The notes under the pieces: generated by a model | Databases searched by the model: none | What the model saw: the letters and a program-made list of their open reading frames with translations, nothing else | What the model was told of the DNA's origin: nothing | DNA from: Acidobacteriota bacterium | GTDB taxonomy: Bacteria > Acidobacteriota > Holophagae > Acanthopleuribacterales > Acanthopleuribacteraceae | DNA length: 64,000 nucleotides | Assembly (NCBI GenBank): GCA_002747255.1 | Contig: PDUC01000027.1 | Location: forward strand, 62,001 to 126,000 | Direction of reading: 5' to 3' | Program-made: the position numbers and the translations under genes | Part shown: in pieces, positions 53,463-61,983 of the stretch | Layout of the letters: each line of letters begins with the position of its first letter | How positions within the stretch are numbered: position 1 is the first letter of the stretch

Positions 53463-55490
53463 ATGAAGAAATCCTCTGTCGCCCCCATATCCACCGTCAA
53501 AGATCTCTGCCGGGTTTGTTATACCTGTGTAAGAGACTGTCCTGCCAAGGCCATACGGATCACGGGCGGACAAGCCCTTATCATTCACGAACGCTGCATT
53601 ACCTGTGGTCATTGTGTTGAAGTTTGCCGTCAAAAAGCCAAGAAACCTCTGAATCTCGTCAATCGCGTTATCAAGCTGTTAAAAGGGCCCGACCCCTGTG
53701 CCGCCATCATCGCGCCAAGCTTCCCGGCAGAATTTCAGGATCAGCCCTATAAAAAAACAGTGGGTCAAATAAGATCGCTTGGCTTTGACAAAGTATGTGA
53801 AGTAGCGGCTGGAGCCGATCTGGTAGCGCAGGCGCATAAAGAGCTATTGAAAGAAGACAAAAACTACATAGCCACTTCCTGTCCGGCGGTTGTTTCCTTT
53901 GTCAAAAAATATCACCCCGGTTTAGTGGAGAAACTGGCTCCCATTGCGTCACCCATGGTCGTGACCGCGCGTTTGTTAAAGGAAATGTATGGGAAGAATC
54001 TCAAAATAGTGTTTATGGGGCCCTGCATCGCAAAAAAAAGCGAGTCCTATTGGCCGGAAACCGAAAATGCCATCGACGCGGCCATTACCTTTGTTGAATT
54101 AAGGGAGTTGTTGGGCCATTATCCCGATCGCGTTTCTCAAGCTGAACCTTCCATGTTCGATGCCCCTTACCCGGGCAAAGGCGTCTTGTTTCCCATTGGC
54201 GGAGGCATGCTTCAAACCGCTGGTATACAGGAAGACTTGCTCAGTAAAGACGTACTGGCAACCTCCGGCAAGGCCAATTTCGTTCAAGCCATCCACGAAT
54301 TTGACGAAGGCAGTCTGGATGTCAAGCTACTGGAAGTCCTGTGCTGTGACGGCTGCATCATGGGTCCGGGCATGTCCAGCAAAGGCTCGCTTTTCGGTCG
54401 AAGAGGTGTGTTGAGATCTTATGCCGTGGAGCGTCTGAACGAGGAAGAAGGTCGCGAGCAAACACTGCCCGAAGTGCAATTGGGAATTACCTTTAACCCC
54501 GACGATCGCAGACTGCCTCTGCCCTCCAAAAGAGAAATCGATAAAGTACTGGAACACATGGGCAAAACCCGCCCGGAAGATGAGCTGGACTGCGGTGCCT
54601 GCGGTTACGTTACCTGTCGTGAACATGCCGTTGCCATTTTAAAAGGCTTAGCTGAAACAGAGATGTGTCTTCCCTTTACCATTGACAGATTAAAGAGCTC
54701 ACTGGATGATCTCAACGTCAGTCACCACGAGCTGGAAGAAGCCCAGCAGGCTCTTTTAAACGCGGAAAAACTGGCCAGTATGGGCCAACTCTCCGCCGGC
54801 ATTGCTCATGAAATAAACAACCCGCTGGGTGTCATCTTACTCTACGGGAAACTGGTTCTGGATGAAATGGATCCGGAATCGGAAAATAGGGAAGATCTGG
54901 AGATGATTATCGAGCAGGCCGAGCGTTGCAAAACCATTGTCTCCGGGCTGCTCAATTTTGCCAGGAAGAATAAAGTCTCTCATCAGCTTGTGAACATTTG
55001 TGATCTGATCGATAACTGCAGCAGAGCTTTCCAGATACCCGACCACATTCAGCTGGTCATTCAACACGAATTGAAAGATCCGATGGTGGAGGTGGATCCC
55101 GATCAGATGGTTCAGGTGCTGACCAACCTGGTTAAAAACTCCAAGGAAGCCATTGGCGAAAGCGGTACCATTTGTATACGCACCACGGAACACGACACCA
55201 AGTTTCACATTGAAGTACAGGACAACGGTTCCGGCATACCCGAGAATGTCATTAAAAAGATATTTGAACCCCTTTTCACGACGAAAAAGATTGGCAAAGG
55301 AACGGGTCTCGGGCTGGCTGTGATTTACGGCATCATCAAAATGCACAAAGGTCAGATAACCGTGACATCCAATGACGATCCTGAACAGGGGCCAACCGGT
55401 ACCACGTTCCAGGTCGTTTTACCCAGAAGAAACTCCAATACAGTTCTCAAGGGACACAGTGGCCTATTGACCGGAAGGGAGGTCGTATGA
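53463..55490 (+). CDS. [FeFe]-hydrogenase-like sensor histidine kinase
   Basis: 675 residues. N-terminal 2[4Fe-4S] ferredoxin ([12 protein letters not shown], then [11 protein letters not shown]). Residues about 75-330 are the iron-hydrogenase large C-terminal domain with H-cluster motifs: TSCP (Cys140; the second, proton-transfer Cys of catalytic TSCCP is missing), GPCIAKKSE (Cys188) and [13 protein letters not shown] (291-303). An extra Fe-S domain follows ([17 protein letters not shown]...MCLPF, about 375-402). Then a histidine kinase: HisKA with His449 in AHEINNP and an HATPase ending with [13 protein letters not shown]. This is the layout of a hydrogen or redox sensor rather than a hydrogenase. 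Overlaps the relay protein by 4 bases. Confidence 0.93.
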   Translation: MKKSSVAPISTVKDLCRVCYTCVRDCPAKAIRITGGQALIIHERCITCGHCVEVCRQKAKKPLNLVNRVIKLLKGPDPCAAIIAPSFPAEFQDQPYKKTVGQIRSLGFDKVCEVAAGADLVAQAHKELLKEDKNYIATSCPAVVSFVKKYHPGLVEKLAPIASPMVVTARLLKEMYGKNLKIVFMGPCIAKKSESYWPETENAIDAAITFVELRELLGHYPDRVSQAEPSMFDAPYPGKGVLFPIGGGMLQTAGIQEDLLSKDVLATSGKANFVQAIHEFDEGSLDVKLLEVLCCDGCIMGPGMSSKGSLFGRRGVLRSYAVERLNEEEGREQTLPEVQLGITFNPDDRRLPLPSKREIDKVLEHMGKTRPEDELDCGACGYVTCREHAVAILKGLAETEMCLPFTIDRLKSSLDDLNVSHHELEEAQQALLNAEKLASMGQLSAGIAHEINNPLGVILLYGKLVLDEMDPESENREDLEMIIEQAERCKTIVSGLLNFARKNKVSHQLVNICDLIDNCSRAFQIPDHIQLVIQHELKDPMVEVDPDQMVQVLTNLVKNSKEAIGESGTICIRTTEHDTKFHIEVQDNGSGIPENVIKKIFEPLFTTKKIGKGTGLGLAVIYGIIKMHKGQITVTSNDDPEQGPTGTTFQVVLPRRNSNTVLKGHSGLLTGREVV

Positions 55491-56656
55491 GTCGTTTAAA
55501 GCTTTTAATCGTCGACGATGAACCTGGTATGAGGAAAGGCGCGGCACGTGTGCTGAAAAAGCACAAAGTACGAATGCCTAAAACCGATGAATACATTGAG
55601 TTCGATATCTCCACGGCGGAAGACGGCAAAACCACCTGGGAACAATTGGACAACAGCAAGTTCGATCTGCTCATGCTCGACTACAAACTGCCGGACACCA
55701 CAGGCCTCGAAATTCTGCAAAAGCTGCAGAATATGAAAGGAAAGCCCATGACCGTTATGATGACCGCCTATGCCTCGCTGGAAGTGGCTGTCAGCGCCAC
55801 AAAAAACGGCGCTTTTGACTTTCTCGCGAAACCTTTCAGCCCGGAAGAATTGAGATCCGTCATCACGAAAGCCACTCACTCGCTGGTATCCATGCGAAAA
55901 GCCCAGCAACTGGCGGAGGAGAAGAAACGCATGCGTTTCCAGTTCCTCTCGGTCCTTTCTCACGAACTCAAAGCACCCCTGGCGGCTGTGGAAGGCTACC
56001 TTTACAGCATGAGAGATCACGCGCTTGGCGACGACTTGAAAATGTACGATAAATGCATCAGGCGCTCGCTGGTGCGCGTTGAAGGCATGAGGAAGCTCAT
56101 TTTCGACCTGCTGGATTTAACGAGAATTGAATCGGGGCAGAAACGACGGGATCTTCAACAAGTCAAGATCATGGAAGCCATTGAAATGGCAGTCGAAACC
56201 GTGGCCAACAAGGCCGAAGAGCGGGGCATCGATATTCACATCGATGGCGACGAGAACCTCACCATGCACGCCGATATCAATGAATTGGGGATCATTGCCA
56301 ACAACCTGATCACCAATGCCGTCAAGTACAATAAAGACGGTGGTTCCGTAAATATCACGCTCCTGCTCGAGGACGATTTCGTTGTGCTGAAAGTAGCAGA
56401 CACAGGCTACGGCATGACACCAGAAGAAAAAGACAGGCTTTTTGGGGAGTTTGTCCGCATCAGAAACGAACAGACCCGCGGCATAGAAGGCAGCGGTCTT
56501 GGTCTTTCCATACTTAAAAAGCTAACGCGTCTATACGGCGGAAAAATTGATGTTAAAAGCCAAAAAGACATTGGCAGTACCTTCACGGTGTATTTAAAAA
56601 ATGAAATAAAGACAGAGGATGAATTATGCGAGGATCTTCAACTGACTCAACTGTAA
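55487..56656 (+). CDS. Receiver-histidine kinase hybrid
   Basis: 389 residues. Receiver domain with phospho-acceptor Asp65 in LLMLDYKLPD and the Lys in FLAKPFSPEEL; then a histidine kinase with His159 in SVLSHELKAP, N-box NNLITNAVKYN, and GSGLGLSILKKL. No DNA-binding output. It should take phosphate from the hydrogenase-like kinase and pass it to an unseen regulator. The stop is 31 bases inside hydG, so the three genes are translated together. Confidence 0.93.
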   Translation: MSRLKLLIVDDEPGMRKGAARVLKKHKVRMPKTDEYIEFDISTAEDGKTTWEQLDNSKFDLLMLDYKLPDTTGLEILQKLQNMKGKPMTVMMTAYASLEVAVSATKNGAFDFLAKPFSPEELRSVITKATHSLVSMRKAQQLAEEKKRMRFQFLSVLSHELKAPLAAVEGYLYSMRDHALGDDLKMYDKCIRRSLVRVEGMRKLIFDLLDLTRIESGQKRRDLQQVKIMEAIEMAVETVANKAEERGIDIHIDGDENLTMHADINELGIIANNLITNAVKYNKDGGSVNITLLLEDDFVVLKVADTGYGMTPEEKDRLFGEFVRIRNEQTRGIEGSGLGLSILKKLTRLYGGKIDVKSQKDIGSTFTVYLKNEIKTEDELCEDLQLTQL

Positions 56657-58086
56657 AGAAAAAGAGGTTTAAAAATCACATCCTTTCGGAATCCTACAAA
56701 CCGTTTATTCCCGAAGCGCGCATTGAAGAATTAATGGCAACGGTGAACCCCTCACCTCAACAAGTGAGAGATGTACTGCAAAAGAGCATGGAACTCCAAC
56801 CTCTCGGCATTGAAGAGACGGCTGTCCTGGTCAATGTCCAGGATCTCGCCTTAAAAGAGGAAATCTGGCAAACCGCAAAAGAGCTCAAAAAGAAGGTCTA
56901 CGGCAACCGTATTGTTTTATTCGCACCCCTTTATGTCGGCAGTTATTGTGTCAATGACTGCACCTACTGCTCATTCCGTGTCAGCAACAAAGGTGCCTTC
57001 CGCAAAACACTGACCCATGAAGAGCTGGTTTCACAGGTTGAATCCCTTGAGGACATGGGTCACAAACGGCTCATTCTGGTTTTTGGTGAGCACCGAACGT
57101 ACGATCCGGGTTTCATCGCGGACACCGTTCAAACGGTTTACGGCATCAAAAAGGGCATGGGAAGCATCAGGCGGGTCAACATCAACGCGGCACCTCTGGA
57201 TGTCAAGGGTTTTAAACGCATCCACGATGCCGGAATAGGAACCTATCAGATTTTCCAGGAAACCTACCATCGCCCCACCTACAAGCTGGTTCATCCTGAA
57301 TACACGCAAAAAGGCGATTACGACTATCGCATCGACGGTTTGAGCAGAGCCTTTACGGCCGGCTGTGACGATATGGGTCTGGGTGTCCTGTTCGGTCTCT
57401 ACGATTGGCGGTTTGAAGTTTTGGCGTTAATTGCCCACTCCACCCACCTGCACGAACACTTCGGTGTGGGACCTCACACCCTGAGTTTCCCGCGCATGCA
57501 GCCCGCCTTTGGAACCGCTTTCAACCCGAATTACCTGGTAAGCGACGAGGAGTTTAAACACCTCGTCGCCGTTTTGAGGTTGGCAGTCCCCTACGCCGGC
57601 ATGATTCTCACGGCCCGGGAAAAGCCGGAAATACGCAGGGAAATCATGTCTTATGGCGTCTCTCAAATTGATGCCGGAACGCGCCTGGAAATTGGCGGTT
57701 ACACCTCTGAAAACAAAGATCAGAACGTGGAGCAGGAGCAATTCGAGTTGGGCGACATGCGCCCCATGGACGAGGTCATGCGGGAATTGCTGCAAGACGG
57801 CTACCTGCCCAGTTTCTGTACTTCTTGTTACCGACAAGGCCGCACCGGGAAGCAGTTCATGGAGTTTGCCATTCCGGGATTTATTGAAAAGTTCTGTACA
57901 CCCAATGGCCTGTTGACTTTACTGGAGTACCTGGAAGATTACGCTTCGGATAAAACCAAAAAAGTAGGTCTGCAATGCCTCGAACGGGAACTGGCTCAGC
58001 TTGACGATTCCTCAGCCATAAAAGCCAAGGTAATCAAAAGAATGAAGCAAATTTCAGACGACGGCGTGCGGGACCTTTACTTTTAG
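56626..58086 (+). CDS. hydG: [FeFe]-hydrogenase maturase HydG
   Basis: Radical SAM tyrosine lyase producing CO and CN- ligands of the H-cluster. VGSYCVNDCTYCSFRVSNKG supplies the SAM cluster; the C-terminal FCTSCYRQGRTGKQFMEF supplies the second Fe-S site. GEHRTYDP and QIFQETYHRPTYKLVHP are typical HydG blocks. Length 486. GAGG lies 7 bases before the ATG inside the preceding gene. With hydF and hydE this completes the maturase set. Confidence 0.97.
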   Translation: MRGSSTDSTVKKKRFKNHILSESYKPFIPEARIEELMATVNPSPQQVRDVLQKSMELQPLGIEETAVLVNVQDLALKEEIWQTAKELKKKVYGNRIVLFAPLYVGSYCVNDCTYCSFRVSNKGAFRKTLTHEELVSQVESLEDMGHKRLILVFGEHRTYDPGFIADTVQTVYGIKKGMGSIRRVNINAAPLDVKGFKRIHDAGIGTYQIFQETYHRPTYKLVHPEYTQKGDYDYRIDGLSRAFTAGCDDMGLGVLFGLYDWRFEVLALIAHSTHLHEHFGVGPHTLSFPRMQPAFGTAFNPNYLVSDEEFKHLVAVLRLAVPYAGMILTAREKPEIRREIMSYGVSQIDAGTRLEIGGYTSENKDQNVEQEQFELGDMRPMDEVMRELLQDGYLPSFCTSCYRQGRTGKQFMEFAIPGFIEKFCTPNGLLTLLEYLEDYASDKTKKVGLQCLERELAQLDDSSAIKAKVIKRMKQISDDGVRDLYF

Positions 58087-58171
58087 AAAGACCAGCTGGG
58101 TACCAAGCTGCTTTCATAACATCTTTTTTTCCGACGACCCTTTCATACTCCAGAAGCCCCGTGAGAAAACG

Positions 58172-59026
58172 CTACATGGAAAGTGCGTGTTGTTCCAACA
58201 GCGCTGCGAGATTGTGATCGCGGATAACCTCAACCTCATTGAGAATAACGTGAAAGAAGTGCTTTTTGGCTGGCTTTAACATTCGCACGGGATAGTGCTT
58301 ACCTTTCCAACAAAAAGGTGCATCGGGAGTGATCAGATTGGCATTGGATGCGTACACAATCAGGTTCTGGTCGTCCGGACACTGAACCAAAGCCGTTGAG
58401 TGAAAGACCGTATAAATGGTTTTTAACTGTTCACGCCAGATACTGTTGGCTTCCGCGCTCCACAAATTGAAGCTGATGACACCTCCCGGACGGAGTAAAG
58501 CGTTGAGTGCCTGCATGAATTCCGAGGTCATCAGGTGTGGCGGGATGGATGTCGAGGAATAACAATCGACGAAAATGGAATCATAACGTTGACTCGTCCT
58601 TTCACAGTACGCACGAAAATCATTCAGAATAACAGGCTCTTGTTTGGGAAACTGGAAGTAATTTTGAGCTAGTTCTACCATTCTGGAATCGTTTTCAATG
58701 ATATCGAGCTGAAAGTCCCTGCCCCATCTCGCCCGACTGGCGTGATATAGACCAGCAGCACCGAGGCCGCCCATACACATCGAGTGGATGTCCTGCTTCC
58801 AATAGGCCATCCCCTCCAGCATGAGACCAATATACTCAAGAACGGGATCTGAAACACGATCTAAATACAGCTCACCTTGTATGCTGTGCTCAAAATACAG
58901 GTATCGAATTCGCTGGGGAAGAGCATCCACAATGCGAATATGAGAAACGTCATCCAACGCTTCAAAGACCAGTTCTCTACGACTATCACCTGTGTGTTCG
59001 ATCACCGCCTCCTTTTCTTCAACCAT
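58172..59026 (-). CDS. Spermidine synthase-like class I SAM-fold protein
   Basis: 284 residues. MGGLGAAGLYHASRARWG and LDIIENDSRMVELAQNYF are the SAM-binding motif I/II; FRAYCERTSQRYDSIFVDCY is the Asp-containing motif IV; PPHLMTSEFMQALNALLRPG is like spermidine synthase. Key spermidine-synthase substrate Asp and Tyr residues are not all evident, so a methyltransferase or incomplete aminopropyltransferase is possible. It sits at the end of a run with MTA phosphorylase, which would recycle MTA from aminopropyl transfer. Overlaps the EnvC-like gene by 25 bases. Confidence 0.75.
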   Translation of the reverse strand: MVEEKEAVIEHTGDSRRELVFEALDDVSHIRIVDALPQRIRYLYFEHSIQGELYLDRVSDPVLEYIGLMLEGMAYWKQDIHSMCMGGLGAAGLYHASRARWGRDFQLDIIENDSRMVELAQNYFQFPKQEPVILNDFRAYCERTSQRYDSIFVDCYSSTSIPPHLMTSEFMQALNALLRPGGVISFNLWSAEANSIWREQLKTIYTVFHSTALVQCPDDQNLIVYASNANLITPDAPFCWKGKHYPVRMLKPAKKHFFHVILNEVEVIRDHNLAALLEQHALSM

Positions 59027-60144
59027 TTTTCAGGGTCTTCCGCTTTGGTACCTTCTCTAATTTCAAAATGAAGGAATGGACCTTCAAGCGATCCAGAGTC
59101 ACCGGAAATGGCTATTTGCTGATTTCGCTCTACGATCTCGCCTTTGGACACCATCAGAGTGTCGTTGTGAGCGTAAAAGGTGATGTACTGATTTCCGTGA
59201 TCTAGAATAACCAGATTGCCATAACTTTTGAACCAATCAGCATAAATGACTTTCCCGCCGTACACCGCCTTGACAGACTGACCCTTTTTGAGTCCGATAT
59301 CAATGCCGTTCATTTTCCTCTTAGTGGAAAATTGTGAATCCCTGAAAACCCCAAAATGCCTGAGCAGGATACCTTTTACAGGCCAATCCAGCCTGCCCTT
59401 GTAATGCGTGATGGGAATATGAGGGAGTTCCCCCTTTAGCTGTTCTCCACTCTGCAATTTCCCTATCAGTTCGGACAATGCCCTTTTCTCTTCTGCCAGC
59501 CTCTTCAGAAGTTGTTTTCGCTCTTTCGATTTATTAAATAAAACAGCTATTTCCACTTTGCGTTTTTTTAGAATGTCGTTGAGTTCTTTCTTTTTTTCTT
59601 CCAACTGCGTCAATCTCTCATTTTCCTGGTTTTCGAGATCAACCAACTCCTCTTCAGCTGTCTGCAGCTGTTTTTTGTATTTGAGGAAATCAAAAAAAAG
59701 AGCTTTGTCCTTTTTGGTCATATGTTCGATGTAATACATGGAAGAAACGAGATCTTCCAGTTCGTTTTCTTGAAGGAGTGCCTGAGTATAGCCCAGAGGC
59801 CCCTTTTTATAGAGTGCACGAAGTCGTTTAGAAAGTTGCTCTTCAACTTGAATAATTTTTTCTCTTACCGCCTCCTGGTTCTGCTTGTTCTGCTGCATCT
59901 TAGTCTGCACCAGTTTGAGCTGCAACGTCACTTTCTCCTTTTCCTGACCTAAACGCGCTCTTTCAAGTTCAATGGCTGGCAGGCGGTTCATCAGTTCCTG
60001 TTTGCGTGTCTGCGCCTGTTTTTCTCTTTTAGTCAACCGCTGAAGCTGGGCATCGATCAGATCAATATGACTCCGAAGCTCTTCAATCTCCGAAGCCATC
60101 TCACTGTTTAACAAGATACACAAACAGATGCAAGAAACAATCAA
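59002..60144 (-). CDS. EnvC-like LytM protein, probably non-catalytic
   Basis: 380 residues. A signal-like hydrophobic start, then a coiled coil from about 20 to 250, then a LytM/M23 domain (about 265-370). The zinc-binding first His is Asn279 (MNGIDIG) with Asp282 kept; in the HxH of PHLHFE the first His is Phe357 with His359 kept. Missing ligands indicate the EnvC/NlpD amidase-activator class rather than an active endopeptidase. TTG start with AGAGG 7 bases upstream. Lies 2 bases after the PfkB gene start. Confidence 0.88.
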   Translation of the reverse strand: MIVSCICLCILLNSEMASEIEELRSHIDLIDAQLQRLTKREKQAQTRKQELMNRLPAIELERARLGQEKEKVTLQLKLVQTKMQQNKQNQEAVREKIIQVEEQLSKRLRALYKKGPLGYTQALLQENELEDLVSSMYYIEHMTKKDKALFFDFLKYKKQLQTAEEELVDLENQENERLTQLEEKKKELNDILKKRKVEIAVLFNKSKERKQLLKRLAEEKRALSELIGKLQSGEQLKGELPHIPITHYKGRLDWPVKGILLRHFGVFRDSQFSTKRKMNGIDIGLKKGQSVKAVYGGKVIYADWFKSYGNLVILDHGNQYITFYAHNDTLMVSKGEIVERNQQIAISGDSGSLEGPFLHFEIREGTKAEDPEKWLKKRRR

Positions 60145-60146
60145 AT

Positions 60147-61058
60147 TCAGACCTCTGAATCAAAATGGGTCATATTGACAAACTGCTTGTAACGGTTGGC
60201 GATACCTCTTTGATTGAGTTCCACCAAACGATCCACGGAGAATGCCTCCACCGTATGAGAGCCCATAATGCTGCCATAGACAACCGCTTTCTTCAGCGTT
60301 TCCCAATCGGTTTTACCCGCCGATGCCAGATACCCGACATAGCCTCCGGCAAATGAATCTCCCGCACCGGTTGGATCCACCACGTTACAGAAGGGAAAAG
60401 CGGGCGCGATAAACACCTTATCCTGGTGAATCAGCATGGCACCGTGCTCACCCTTCTTAATGCAAAGCGTCGTCGGACCCATTTCACGTATCACCTTGGC
60501 GGCTTCCATTAAGTTCTCTTTCCCGCCAAGCATTTTAGCTTCGGAATCATTGATAAGAAGGTGGTCAACCCTTTTCAGAACTTGAAGCAAGGCCGGTTTG
60601 GCCGTGGAAATCCAGAGATTCATAGAATCCAGAATGACCATTTTGGGTTGATTCATCTGGTCCAGTACCTGGCTTTGCAGTTCAGGGGCTATATTACCCA
60701 GGAAAACAACTTCCGTGTCTTTGTAAGATTCAGGAATTTCCGGGCTGAATGTTTCAAACACGTTGAGCTGCGTTTCATGAGTGATGCGATCATTCCAATG
60801 TTCAAGATACTCCCCTTTCCAGAAAAAGGTTTTACCGGCTTTTCTTTCGAGTCCATCCAGGTTGATGTTGTGGGATGTCATAATATCGGCATCTTTTTGG
60901 TCGAAATCCTCGCCCACAACGGCCACAAGATTCACAGCCGAGAAATGCTGGGCAGCGAGTGAAAAATAAACCACAGAACCGCCCAGTGAACGTTTGCGTT
61001 CTGCGTAAGGTGTAATGATGTGGTCATAAGCCACTGATCCGACAGTAAGTATCGACAT
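60147..61058 (-). CDS. PfkB-family sugar/nucleoside kinase
   Basis: 303 residues. GGSVVYFSLAAQHFS (start motif), and DPTGAGDSFAGGYVGYLASA with the catalytic Asp in GAGD, both canonical. The substrate is not decided by motif. It follows the MTA phosphorylase with no gap, suggesting it acts on the methylthioribose or adenine/ribose product path, or on another sugar. Several phyla have this MTAP-PfkB pairing. Confidence 0.92.
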   Translation of the reverse strand: MSILTVGSVAYDHIITPYAERKRSLGGSVVYFSLAAQHFSAVNLVAVVGEDFDQKDADIMTSHNINLDGLERKAGKTFFWKGEYLEHWNDRITHETQLNVFETFSPEIPESYKDTEVVFLGNIAPELQSQVLDQMNQPKMVILDSMNLWISTAKPALLQVLKRVDHLLINDSEAKMLGGKENLMEAAKVIREMGPTTLCIKKGEHGAMLIHQDKVFIAPAFPFCNVVDPTGAGDSFAGGYVGYLASAGKTDWETLKKAVVYGSIMGSHTVEAFSVDRLVELNQRGIANRYKQFVNMTHFDSEV

Positions 61059-61925
61059 TTAATCCTCCATGTATTTCCCGATGATAGGGATCAGTTCACT
61101 CTTCCGTTTATTGGGAATCGCGGATTGGGGTGTGAGAATGGCGAATTGAAGCGCTGAGTGTATGGGGTTTTCCCGACTTAAATCCAGTTCTTCCAGTGCG
61201 AGTTTAATGGTCTCGATGGCTGCATTGGCGTTTTGCTTCAAGATAGCCAATACACTTTCAACAGTCACCGATTCTTCCTTTTCGTGCCAGCAATCGTAAT
61301 CAGTCACCATCGCGATACTCGCATAGGCTATCTCAGCCTCGCGAGCCAATTTGGCTTCCTGGAGGTTCGTCATGCCAATTACATCGGCATCCCAGGAACG
61401 GTACATCATCGATTCCGCCTTAGTGGAAAACTGCGGCCCTTCCATGCAGAGGTATGTTCCGCCGTTGTGCAATTGCACACCTGCTTTCCGGCCCGCCTTG
61501 AATAAAACGCCTCTTAAATAGGGGCAGATGGGTTCCGCAAATTCAACATGAGCGGCCAGACCTTCTCCAAAAAAAGTATCTAAGCGATGCCGTGTGCGAT
61601 CGATAAACTGATCGGGTAGAACGAAGTGCTTTGGCCGGTACCGCTCTCTCAGCGAGCCGACCGCACTTGCCGAAATGATGTACTTGACACCGAGTTTTTT
61701 CATAGCGAAGATATTCGCGCGATAGTTGATCTCGTGCGGTAAAAGAGTATGTTGACGATTGTGACGCGCTAAAAACGCCACTTTTTTACCCGACAGGATT
61801 CCAATGGCAAAATGGTCAGACGGCTCACCAAAAGGTGTCTCCACAGCCACCTCTTCCACTTTGGAGAAACCATGGGCTTGATAAAGGCCACTGCCTCCAA
61901 TGATTCCAACATCAGCTCGAGTCAT
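61059..61925 (-). CDS. mtnP: S-methyl-5'-thioadenosine phosphorylase
   Basis: 288 residues. ADVGIIGGSGLYQ (phosphate loop), FLARHNRQHTLLPHEINYRAN, TYLCMEGPQFSTKAES and VIGMTNLQEAKLAREAE are the MTAP motifs; MTNL and the missing purine-nucleoside-phosphorylase Asp fit MTA over inosine. Cleaves MTA to adenine and MTR-1-P in polyamine and methionine salvage. First gene of a run that also has a PfkB kinase and a spermidine-synthase-like protein. Confidence 0.95.
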   Translation of the reverse strand: MTRADVGIIGGSGLYQAHGFSKVEEVAVETPFGEPSDHFAIGILSGKKVAFLARHNRQHTLLPHEINYRANIFAMKKLGVKYIISASAVGSLRERYRPKHFVLPDQFIDRTRHRLDTFFGEGLAAHVEFAEPICPYLRGVLFKAGRKAGVQLHNGGTYLCMEGPQFSTKAESMMYRSWDADVIGMTNLQEAKLAREAEIAYASIAMVTDYDCWHEKEESVTVESVLAILKQNANAAIETIKLALEELDLSRENPIHSALQFAILTPQSAIPNKRKSELIPIIGKYMED

Positions 61926-61983
61926 TTGTTCTCCTTCTTCTTTTTCCGGGTTTCACTGTCGTGAAACTCATTTTTCGATTCAT

